DNA of 39,776 nt from Dorea sp. D27. GTDB taxonomy: Bacteria > Bacillota > Clostridia > Lachnospirales > Lachnospiraceae. Below are positions 1-7,056 of the stretch, piece by piece (the first letter of the stretch is position 1; each line of letters begins with the position of its first letter). Both the position numbers and the translations under genes were made by a program. The stretch is taken from NCBI RefSeq assembly GCF_001185345.1, contig NZ_KQ236744.1:444154-483929 (forward strand), read 5' to 3'. The notes under the pieces were generated by a model. That model was not told where the DNA came from. It searched no databases and was given only the letters and a program-made list of their open reading frames with translations.

Positions 1-68
1 AATATGCCAACAAGTGCGGTGCATTGGCAGTTGCATCGGTTGGAGCAACGGAATGGAGCAAGGCTTGA
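1..68 (+). CDS. PfkB-family carbohydrate kinase, C-terminal end only
   Basis: Reading frame 3 from base 3 gives 21 residues ending at TGA 66-68, with the run ANKCGALAVASVGA. This resembles the last helix of ribokinase/fructokinase (PfkB) proteins, where an A-x-x-x-GA-x-A/T-V run followed by G-A is common. The rest of the gene lies off the left edge. The stop codon sits at the start of the tandem repeat that follows. The call rests on a very short segment, so the subfamily cannot be given; a chance open frame is possible but the motif fit is good. Confidence 0.6.
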   Translation, partial: YANKCGALAVASVGATEWSKA

Positions 69-500
69 AAAGTAAATGCTATTTCGTGGTGCTTTCTTTT
101 CTGCGCTTGTGGTATAATGATTGCACATGCGTGCAATCCAAGGCTGCCGCCTTGCCGCCGTTCCGGCGGATTATACCCGGCAATCCACTGCTTGAAAGTA
201 ATGCCATTGCATGGCGCTTCCTTTTCTGCGCTTGTGGCATAATGATTGCACATGCGTGCAATCCAAGGCTGCCGCCTTGCCGCCGTCCCGGCGGATTATA
301 CCCGGCGATCCACTGCTTGAAAAGTAAATGCCATTGCATGGCGCTTCCTTTTCTGCGCTTGTGGCATAATGATTGCACATGCGTGCAATCCAAGGCTGCC
401 GCCTTGCCGCCGTCCCGGCGGATTATACCCGGCAATCCACTGCTTGAAAAGTAAATGCCATTGCATGGCGCTTCCTTTTCTGCGCTTGTGGTATAATGGG
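63..500 (+). repeat. Tandem direct repeat, ~127-bp unit, 3.4 copies
   Basis: Near-identical units begin at 63, 190, 315 and 442, each with GCTTGAAAAG or a one-base variant. Unit lengths are 127, 125 and 127 bp, and the last copy is cut at about 497. Each full unit carries an extended -10-like TGGTATAAT or TGGCATAAT, then an 18-bp palindrome ATTGCACATGCGTGCAAT, then a GC-rich hairpin CCGCCG-TCC-CGGCGG. The array fills the whole gap between the kinase stop and uraA. No convincing gene lies in it: the open frames across it are repeats of the same peptide. Unit length and absence of unique spacers rule out CRISPR. Confidence 0.93.
489..497 (+). promoter_or_regulatory. Extended -10 promoter element for uraA
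   Basis: TGGTATAAT is a perfect extended -10 (TGnTATAAT) 46 bases before the uraA ATG. No good -35 hexamer is visible at 16-18 bp upstream, as expected for extended -10 promoters. The same element is at 110-118; copies two and three (235-243, 362-370) have a C at the second base of the hexamer and should be weaker. AGGAGG at 531-536 is the ribosome binding site, seven bases from ATG 544. Confidence 0.6.
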
Positions 501-543
501 GAGCGAGAGTAAAAAAGTAAAGAACATATGAGGAGGAAATGAA

Positions 544-1803
544 ATGGAAGGTCGTAAGATTATCCAGGTAGAGGACAAGGTTCCTTTCCGGCTGCTCGTG
601 CCGCTCAGTATCCAGCACATGTTTGCCATGTTCGGGGCATCGGTGCTCGTTCCGTTTATTTTCGGAATTAACCCGGCAATCGTGCTGTTTATGAACGGAG
701 TCGGTACACTGCTGTTTATCGTCATCACAAAAGGAAAGGCACCGGCTTATCTTGGTTCCAGCTTCGCGTTCCTGGCACCGGCGGGTATCGTGATAAGTGA
801 GATGGGCTATCAGTATGCACTCGGAGGATTTGTTGTAGTCGGCTTCTTTGGATGTGTGCTCGCATTGATTATCTATAAGTTCGGATCCGAATGGATAGAC
901 ATCGTGCTGCCGCCCGCTGCCATGGGGCCGGTAGTGGCGCTTATCGGTCTGGAGCTGGCTGGTTCGGCGGCAGGAAATGCAGGGCTTCTGGATGAGAAGA
1001 TTGACAGCGGCAACGTAATCGTATTCATGGTGACGCTCGGCGTGGCCGTATTCGGCAATATCGTGTTCCGCAGATTCCTCTCCGTCATACCGATACTAAT
1101 AGCGGTCATCGCAGGGTATGTGGCTGCTGTCTGCTGCGGCATGGTGGACTTCGGGCAGGTGGCTGCCGCCTCACTGCTGGAGATGCCCAATTTCCAGACA
1201 CCCCGCTTCAGCATGGAGGCGATACTGATTATACTGCCGGTGCTGCTGGTCATAGCATCCGAACATATCGGGCATCAGGTGGTGACGAGCAAGATTGTTG
1301 GAAGAGACCTGCTGAAGGATCCCGGACTTCACCGTTCCCTGCTCGGGGACAATCTCTCGACAATGTTATCTGGAATGATTGGTTCCGTCCCCACGACGAC
1401 ATACGGGGAAAATATCGGAGTCATGGCAGTCACGAAAGTATATAGCGTCCGCGTCATAGCGGGAGCTGCAGTACTCTCCATCATCTGCTCTTTTGTCGGA
1501 AAGCTGTCCATGCTCATACAGACGATTCCGGGTCCGGTCATAGGAGGAATCTCTTTTCTGCTCTATGGTATGATCGGGGCATCCGGTATCCGCATCCTGG
1601 TCGATTCCCAGGTGGATTACGGGAAATCCAGGAACCTGACACTGACATCTGTCGTCTTTGTAACCGGCCTCTCCGGTATCGCGGTAAAGTTCGGAAATAT
1701 ACAGCTGACGGGGATGGTGCTGGCATGTATCGTCGGAATGATGCTGAGCCTTATTTTCTATATTCTGGATAAGCTGAAACTGACAAATGACAGAGATGAA
1801 TGA
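544..1803 (+). CDS. uraA: Uracil permease (NCS2 / UraA family)
   Basis: A 419-residue, very hydrophobic protein expected to import uracil by proton symport across the cell membrane. It matches the nucleobase-cation symporter-2 family in length and in the N-terminal PLSIQHMFAMFGA segment. The two acidic residues that bind uracil and couple protons in E. coli UraA (E241, E290) have counterparts here: E240 in SEHIGH and E289 in YGENIG. The start at 544 is fixed by AGGAGG seven bases upstream. The gene stands alone, flanked by the tandem repeat and the 46-bp palindrome. No pyrimidine attenuator (PyrR-type) was recognised upstream. Xanthine/uracil transporters are the alternative, but the start and motifs favour uracil. 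Confidence 0.93.
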   Translation: MEGRKIIQVEDKVPFRLLVPLSIQHMFAMFGASVLVPFIFGINPAIVLFMNGVGTLLFIVITKGKAPAYLGSSFAFLAPAGIVISEMGYQYALGGFVVVGFFGCVLALIIYKFGSEWIDIVLPPAAMGPVVALIGLELAGSAAGNAGLLDEKIDSGNVIVFMVTLGVAVFGNIVFRRFLSVIPILIAVIAGYVAAVCCGMVDFGQVAAASLLEMPNFQTPRFSMEAILIILPVLLVIASEHIGHQVVTSKIVGRDLLKDPGLHRSLLGDNLSTMLSGMIGSVPTTTYGENIGVMAVTKVYSVRVIAGAAVLSIICSFVGKLSMLIQTIPGPVIGGISFLLYGMIGASGIRILVDSQVDYGKSRNLTLTSVVFVTGLSGIAVKFGNIQLTGMVLACIVGMMLSLIFYILDKLKLTNDRDE

Positions 1804-1820
1804 TGAGGGACAGGGCAAAA

Positions 1821-1866
1821 TGAATTGGGGACGGGGTTTTTCTAGAAAAACCCCGTCCCCAATTCA
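1821..1866. repeat. Perfect 46-bp palindrome, REP-like or terminator hairpin
   Basis: Bases 1821-1843 are the exact reverse complement of 1844-1866. The arm holds the GGGGACGGGG core and a T5 run, with TCTAGA at the centre. It begins 17 bases after the uraA stop. The RNA would form a 20+ bp stem able to stop transcription, though the trailing TTCATTCTTTG is only partly T-rich. The GGGGACGG motif resembles dispersed palindromes seen in Firmicutes genomes, so a REP-type mobile palindrome is as likely as a dedicated terminator. A lone copy in this window cannot settle it. Confidence 0.85.
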
Positions 1867-1909
1867 TTCTTTGAGATTAAAAATAATTATAGAGTGTGCT
1901 CTGAAAGGC

Positions 1910-1938
1910 TTGCATTTCTGGAGTATAGATGATAAAAT
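1910..1938 (+). promoter_or_regulatory. Sigma-A promoter for the 1999 gene and cstA
   Basis: TTGCAT at 1910-1915, a 17-bp spacer and TAAAAT at 1933-1938, with TG at 1930-1931 making an extended -10. It lies about 60 bases before the ATG at 1999. No catabolite-response element with an acceptable match was found around it. Confidence 0.6.
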
Positions 1939-1998
1939 TTAAGAGTATTTTAAGAAATGCTTTACTGAATTGCAGTAGTGCAAAGGAGAATTTCATAT

Positions 1999-2532
1999 AT
2001 GACAGGCAGAGAGCTATTAGAAAAACTGCTCGCTTCTTACGAGGCAAGCTATGACATAGAACGAACCTGCTGTATCAATGGGGATATATATGATGCACAC
2101 GCGGCTTTCAGTGTGACCAGCGCCAAGTATGTCCTCGTCAAGAAGGCAGAATTGTGGCGGGCGGACTGCTTTGAGCACGTGTTTTTTCGTGTGACGGACG
2201 GTCTCAGGGGGGACGATCTGGAGCGTTTCCGGATACAGGTTGCCTCATACATAGAACCTCAGCTCGTCAGGGGCGGTAAGAGATGGCCGGAAAAAAACCA
2301 TATGTATACATATATCACAGGCGTCTTCATATGTGATAACGGTATCCCTGAGGATGTCAGGCAGGAAGTGAAGCGTTTCAGCTTCGTGAAAAATTATAAA
2401 TGGACAGTCCGCGGATACAGCGAAGTGAGGCTGCTTGTATTTGATATGAAGAACGGAAAAGTCTTTGGCAACCGCGCTGCCAAAGACCTGGTAAAAGGCT
2501 ATACTAAGGCCAAAGTAATAGGGCCTTCTTAG
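1999..2532 (+). CDS. Conserved protein of unknown function, upstream of cstA
   Basis: A 177-residue protein that I do not recognise. It has no signal peptide or membrane segment and is rich in charged and aromatic residues (for example KRFSFVKNYKWTVRGYSEVR), so it is probably cytosolic. A GTG at 1978 is in frame, but AAAGGAGAA at 1982-1990 points to ATG 1999. It is preceded by its own promoter and followed after 70 bases by cstA, so the two are probably co-transcribed. A role tied to CstA function or regulation is inferred from position only. Confidence 0.8.
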   Translation: MTGRELLEKLLASYEASYDIERTCCINGDIYDAHAAFSVTSAKYVLVKKAELWRADCFEHVFFRVTDGLRGDDLERFRIQVASYIEPQLVRGGKRWPEKNHMYTYITGVFICDNGIPEDVRQEVKRFSFVKNYKWTVRGYSEVRLLVFDMKNGKVFGNRAAKDLVKGYTKAKVIGPS

Positions 2533-2602
2533 CAGCCTGCCGGAAAGCTGAAGGAGTCCGGCCGGTATATAGAACAAAAGAAGGAATGAGGAGGAAAACA
2601 AA

Positions 2603-4339
2603 ATGAATGGTATTGTAGTATTGTTAGCGGGCATTGCGATTCTCATCATCGCCTATGTCACGTACGGCAAGTGGCTTGCCAAACAGTGGGGCGTAGACCC
2701 GTCCAAGGAAACACCGGCACATACGGAAGAGGACGGAGTGGATTATGTCCCTGCTAAGGCACCTGTGCTGCTTGGACATCATTTTTCATCCATTGCAGGA
2801 GCCGGGCCGATTAACGGTCCTATCCAGGCGGCGGTATTCGGATGGGTGCCCGTATTATTATGGGTGCTGATCGGGGGCATCTTCTTCGGTGCTGTCCATG
2901 ATTTTGGCGCATTATTTGCGTCCATCCGGCACAAAGGGCAGTCCATGGGTGAAGTCATTGCGGACTCTATGGGAACAAAAGCAAAGAAGCTGTTTATCAC
3001 GTTCTCTTATCTTACACTGATACTCGTAGTCGCTGCCTTTGCCTCTATCGTTGCCAATACATTTATGGCTACATATACGGAGAGCGGGGCGGTGGACGTG
3101 GCGGCCAGCGCGGCAAACGCGAGAACTGCCATGATATCCATATTATTTATTGCCATCGCCATCGTATTCGGATTCCTCGTATACAGGCGGAACGCGTCAC
3201 TCGGCGTGTCCACCGTCATCGGCGTAGCAGCTATCGTTGTATGCATGGCAGTCGGATTTAACTGGCATCCTTTATACTTAAGCAACACGACATGGATGAT
3301 AATTGTAGGCATCTACATCACGGTAGCATCCGTGACACCCGTATGGATTCTGCTGCAGCCAAGGGATTATCTGAGCTCCTTCCTGCTCTACTTCATGATG
3401 GCTGTGGCAGTCGTGGGAATCGTAGGCAGCGCGTTTACAGGCGGCGCCACCATGGATATACCTGCATTCACAGGCTTTAAAGACACGCTGGCGCCGACCG
3501 GAGCCTCTCTCGGCTATCTGTTCCCGGCTCTGTTCGTGACGATTGCCTGTGGCGCTATATCCGGTTTCCATTCACTCGTTGGTTCCGGTACGACAGCAAA
3601 GCAGCTGAACAATGAAAGAGATGCCAGGCCGATCGCATACGGTGGTATGCTTATCGAGTGTGCCCTTGCTATCATTTCACTCTGCGCGGTAGGCTATATC
3701 TGGGCGAACTATGCATCAGGAGAGACGGTTACACCGACCGTCGTATTTGCCACCGGTATCTCCAAGATGGTAGGCTCCATCCCCGGACTGGCAGGAACAG
3801 AAGAAGTCGCTTACTCCATGCTTGTACTGGCAGTGTCCGCATTCTGTCTGACATCGCTCGATACCGCGACACGTCTGGCCCGCTATATGTTCCAGGAGTT
3901 CTGGCTCAATCCGGGAGAAACGATTGCGGAGACGACAGGATATAAAAAGGTACTTACGAATCCGTTCGTAGCGACCATTATTACTGTAATACTCGGAGTC
4001 GGCCTCGGACTGACCGGCTATGCAAACGTGTGGCCTCTGTTCGGCGCCGCCAACCAGCTGCTCGCGGCACTTGGTCTGCTCGGTGTTGCGACATGGCTTG
4101 GCAAGGCAGGAAAGAACAACAAGATGTTCTATATCCCTATGGCATTTATGCTCGTAGTCACAATCACCTCACTCTGCTTTACAATCAAGTCCAACGTAGC
4201 AGGCATCGCCCTGGGAGGCGAAGGCGTGTCATGGTGCTACGTACGTACGATTATCGCGGTTCTGCTCGTGATACTTGCAGTAGTGCTTGCAGTGGACGGC
4301 ATCAGGACTCTGATGAAACAGGACAAAAAGGCTGCTTAA
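2603..4339 (+). CDS. cstA: Carbon starvation protein CstA, pyruvate/peptide transporter family
   Basis: A 578-residue multi-pass membrane protein. The signature GHHFSSIAGAGPINGP near residues 58-73 is typical of the CstA family, followed by HDFGALFASIRHKGQSMGE. Family members take up pyruvate or peptides when carbon is short; which substrate is used here cannot be read from sequence. The length fits the shorter Gram-positive CstA proteins rather than the ~700-residue E. coli CstA. GAGGAGG at 2588-2594 fixes the start. It is probably in an operon with the small gene at 1999. Confidence 0.93.
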   Translation: MNGIVVLLAGIAILIIAYVTYGKWLAKQWGVDPSKETPAHTEEDGVDYVPAKAPVLLGHHFSSIAGAGPINGPIQAAVFGWVPVLLWVLIGGIFFGAVHDFGALFASIRHKGQSMGEVIADSMGTKAKKLFITFSYLTLILVVAAFASIVANTFMATYTESGAVDVAASAANARTAMISILFIAIAIVFGFLVYRRNASLGVSTVIGVAAIVVCMAVGFNWHPLYLSNTTWMIIVGIYITVASVTPVWILLQPRDYLSSFLLYFMMAVAVVGIVGSAFTGGATMDIPAFTGFKDTLAPTGASLGYLFPALFVTIACGAISGFHSLVGSGTTAKQLNNERDARPIAYGGMLIECALAIISLCAVGYIWANYASGETVTPTVVFATGISKMVGSIPGLAGTEEVAYSMLVLAVSAFCLTSLDTATRLARYMFQEFWLNPGETIAETTGYKKVLTNPFVATIITVILGVGLGLTGYANVWPLFGAANQLLAALGLLGVATWLGKAGKNNKMFYIPMAFMLVVTITSLCFTIKSNVAGIALGGEGVSWCYVRTIIAVLLVILAVVLAVDGIRTLMKQDKKAA

Positions 4340-4383
4340 TATCAGTGGCAGGGTTATAGAGAAGTGATATAAAATTACGGATG

Positions 4384-4411
4384 AACCGGCGTGGCATTGG
4401 CTGCGCCGGTT
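4384..4411 (+). terminator. Hairpin after cstA, possible terminator
   Basis: AACCGGCG at 4384-4391 pairs perfectly with CGCCGGTT at 4404-4411 around a 12-base loop. The tail is only TT followed by CTGCAG, so termination may be weak. It separates cstA from the sensor operon. Confidence 0.5.
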
Positions 4412-4496
4412 TCTGCAGTATACACATATGCATCATACGGCAGTCTCCTTTTCATTTACAGGCCGGTGTGATAAAATGTATGCAATGGAGGTCAGG

Positions 4497-6008
4497 ATGA
4501 AGAGAGAAAATTTTTTCAGAAAGAAGTCCGCAGATAATAAGATACGGTTTCCGATTAAAAATAAGATAATGATGCTGTCAGCAATGGCAGCCCTCCCTTT
4601 TTTGGCCATGGTCGTCTACCTGCTTGTCTCCATGACGAAATACAGCCGTGCTTACGATGATATCGTGAGGAACCTTACCATTGCCAATAATTATAATCTG
4701 GATTTCAAAGAGGAGATGGATGAGAGCCTGTACAAGCTCGTAGTCGGATATGTCACGTTCGACAACATATCGGAAAAAGACACGCTGAAGGATCCGTATG
4801 TCATGATTGACGAGCTGCGCAGCGAGTTTACGAAGCTCATGGATATAACGACGGAGACGGAGAGCAGGCTTTGGCTGGAAAGCCTGCTGCGCAATATCGA
4901 CACATTGGAGAAGAGGGTGGACGATATCGTGGAGAGCGTATCTGCCGGAGAGCGGTATGATGAGAATATAGAAGAGCTGGACAACAATATTTATATTCTG
5001 ACGGAACTGATTCAGGATGATATCCAGTATTACATATACTATCAGACGCAGAGCATGGAAGAGGTGACCAATAATCTCAACCGGCAGATGAATGATTTTG
5101 TCGTCATATGTATCATATTGGTCCTCCTGCTCGTGGCGGCGGTGACAGTCGTTACAGTCCTGATAGCGTCAGGAATCCTCCGGCCGATACGGGAGCTTTA
5201 TGTTGCCACGGAGAAGATAGCGGAAGGCGATTTTGAAGTGCGTGCCAGTGCAGATTCCCGGGATGAAATTGAGGTACTGGCGCACGGATTCAATAATATG
5301 GCGGGAAATATGCAGGGGCTGATCAGCAAGGTGAAGGAAGACGAGCAGAAGATGCGGAGGGCAGACCTGCGGCTCCTGCAGGAGCAGATCAACCCTCACT
5401 TTTTGTACAATACGCTGGATACGATCGTCTGGCTGATCGAGGGCAATGAAACAGAGCAGGCGGTAGATATGGTGGTCACGCTGTCGGATTTCTTCCGGCT
5501 GGTGCTCAGCAAAGGGAAAGAGTTCATATCCATAGGACAGGAAGAGCAGCATATCCGAAGCTATCTGGAAATCCAGGAGATGCGTTATCATGACATATTA
5601 GAATATGAGTTTCGGATAGACCCCCAACTGTATGACTATCAGATATTGAAGCTCACAATCCAGCCGCTGGTAGAAAATGCGCTCTATCATGGCATAAAAT
5701 ACAAGAGGGCAAAAGGAAATATCAGTATCAGCGGAGAGAAAAAGGGCGATATGATCAGTCTGACGGTCAGCGATGACGGAGTGGGCATGGAGGAGGAAGA
5801 ACTCCGGCAGCTGCGGGAGGAGATAGAGCGTCCGTGTGGCGAGACAAAGAAAGGATTCGGGCTTGCCAATGTCAATGAACGTATTCATATGTATTTCGGG
5901 CCGGAATATGGTATGACCATCAACTCGGTGAAAGGAAAAGGAACAACGGTGGAGATTATCATTCCGGCAATCGAGGTGGAAGAAGCACAGAAGGAAAGGA
6001 TGAGATGA
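4497..6008 (+). CDS. YesM/LytS-type sensor histidine kinase
   Basis: A 503-residue membrane sensor kinase. A first membrane segment (about 24-46) and a second (about 198-224) bracket an extracellular region of ~150 residues rich in acidic helices. A HAMP linker follows, then the His_kinase domain with QINPHFLYN (predicted phosphorylated His301) and an HATPase domain with VENALYHG (N-box Asn394) and DDGVGM. The frame is open from 4428, but GGAGG at 4487-4491 places the start at ATG 4497. It is followed after three bases by a sugar-binding lipoprotein and then by a YesN-type regulator, an arrangement like the XylFII-LytS-YesN xylose sensor of clostridia. The signal is probably a sugar presented by that lipoprotein (inference). 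Confidence 0.93.
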   Translation: MKRENFFRKKSADNKIRFPIKNKIMMLSAMAALPFLAMVVYLLVSMTKYSRAYDDIVRNLTIANNYNLDFKEEMDESLYKLVVGYVTFDNISEKDTLKDPYVMIDELRSEFTKLMDITTETESRLWLESLLRNIDTLEKRVDDIVESVSAGERYDENIEELDNNIYILTELIQDDIQYYIYYQTQSMEEVTNNLNRQMNDFVVICIILVLLLVAAVTVVTVLIASGILRPIRELYVATEKIAEGDFEVRASADSRDEIEVLAHGFNNMAGNMQGLISKVKEDEQKMRRADLRLLQEQINPHFLYNTLDTIVWLIEGNETEQAVDMVVTLSDFFRLVLSKGKEFISIGQEEQHIRSYLEIQEMRYHDILEYEFRIDPQLYDYQILKLTIQPLVENALYHGIKYKRAKGNISISGEKKGDMISLTVSDDGVGMEEEELRQLREEIERPCGETKKGFGLANVNERIHMYFGPEYGMTINSVKGKGTTVEIIIPAIEVEEAQKERMR

Positions 6009-6011
6009 CAT

Positions 6012-7037
6012 ATGAAACAGAGGGCAAAGAGGAAGTTCCGGCTGATCTCATCTGTGCTGGCTGTACTGCTATTGCTGTCAGGATGCGGGCCGGACTTTAA
6101 GGAAGATAACAGCCAGGATACGGTTACTCCGAAGGATGACAGCCTGATTGTGGTAGGAGTGTCGCAGATAGGCAGTGAATCGGTATGGAGAACGGCGAAC
6201 ACTGCATCGATACAGAGCACATTCAGCAAAGAGAACGGATATTTTCTTATTTTTGACAATGCGAGGCAGAAACAGGAGAACCAGATCAAGGCACTTCGCA
6301 GCTTTATCTCCCAACAGGTAGACTATATCGTATTCTCACCCATCGTGGAAGATGGATGGGACACGGTGCTTCAGGAGGCGAAAGACGCGGGCATACCGGT
6401 CATCCTGATGGACCGGAACGTAAATGTAAAGGACGAGTCTCTATATACCGCATGGGTCGGTTCCGACTTTACGGAAGAAGGCCGAAGGGCAGGCCGCTGG
6501 CTCTCCGGACACCTTGCAGAAGAGGGGCGCGGGGATGAAGAAGTAAATATCGTTGTGCTGCAGGGGACAAATGGCAGCACATCTGTCATCGGGCGGACGA
6601 AAGGATTTGATTCCGTCGCGGCACAGCATGATCGCTGGAATATACTGGAACAGGCAGATGCTGATTTCACTACTGCCAAGGGCAAGGAAGAGATGAACAA
6701 AATGCTGCAGAAGTATGAGGACATTGATGTGGTAGTATCCCAGAATGATGATATGACGTTTGGGGCACTGGAAGCGATTCAGGAAGCAGGGATGACGACC
6801 GGAACGGAAGGGGAGATTATCGTCATTTCCTTTGACGCTACAAAGTCTGCACTGGAGAAGGTGGAAGAAGGAATTATCAATGTCGATATCGAGTGTAATC
6901 CGGAGCAGGGCGCGTACATAGAAAAAGTAATCAGGACGATGGAAAATGGAGAGCGTGCAGATAAGGAGTATTTTGTAGAGGAAAAGGTATTTACAAAGAA
7001 AAATGTAGACAGCGTTATCGATGACAGATCTTATTAA
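6012..7037 (+). CDS. Sugar-binding lipoprotein, probable sensor partner of the histidine kinase
   Basis: A 341-residue periplasmic-binding-protein-like lipoprotein: basic N-terminus, hydrophobic segment, and lipobox LLSGC with Cys25 as the lipidated residue. The mature part is the ribose/galactofuranose-binding type (Peripla_BP_4) and is clearly paralogous to the transport binding protein at 10152, sharing for instance WD(T/S)VL, DESLY, QNDDM/ENDDM and CNP-Q patterns. It sits between kinase and regulator genes, with no permease or ATPase directly attached, so a sensing role is more likely than transport. This parallels XylFII. Its sugar may be an arabinose-related pentose, judged from the neighbouring arabinose genes. 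Start ATG 6012 lies three bases after the kinase stop, suggesting coupled translation. Confidence 0.88.
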   Translation: MKQRAKRKFRLISSVLAVLLLLSGCGPDFKEDNSQDTVTPKDDSLIVVGVSQIGSESVWRTANTASIQSTFSKENGYFLIFDNARQKQENQIKALRSFISQQVDYIVFSPIVEDGWDTVLQEAKDAGIPVILMDRNVNVKDESLYTAWVGSDFTEEGRRAGRWLSGHLAEEGRGDEEVNIVVLQGTNGSTSVIGRTKGFDSVAAQHDRWNILEQADADFTTAKGKEEMNKMLQKYEDIDVVVSQNDDMTFGALEAIQEAGMTTGTEGEIIVISFDATKSALEKVEEGIINVDIECNPEQGAYIEKVIRTMENGERADKEYFVEEKVFTKKNVDSVIDDRSY

Positions 7038-7056
7038 AGGAAACAGAGGGAAAAAG

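Noticed and set aside
14..454. Open frames on both strands across the repeat array
   Set aside because: The peptides are the same segment repeated, Cys/Arg/Pro-rich, with no ribosome binding site; they follow from the DNA repeat.
63..500. CRISPR array
   Set aside because: Units are ~127 bp and nearly identical throughout; there are no short repeats with unique spacers and no cas genes.
500..543. PyrR-type attenuator or riboswitch before uraA
   Set aside because: Only about 45 bases separate the -10 from the start codon, with no hairpin or anti-terminator pair.
1821..1866. End of an insertion sequence
   Set aside because: No transposase, no matching second copy and no target duplication in the window.
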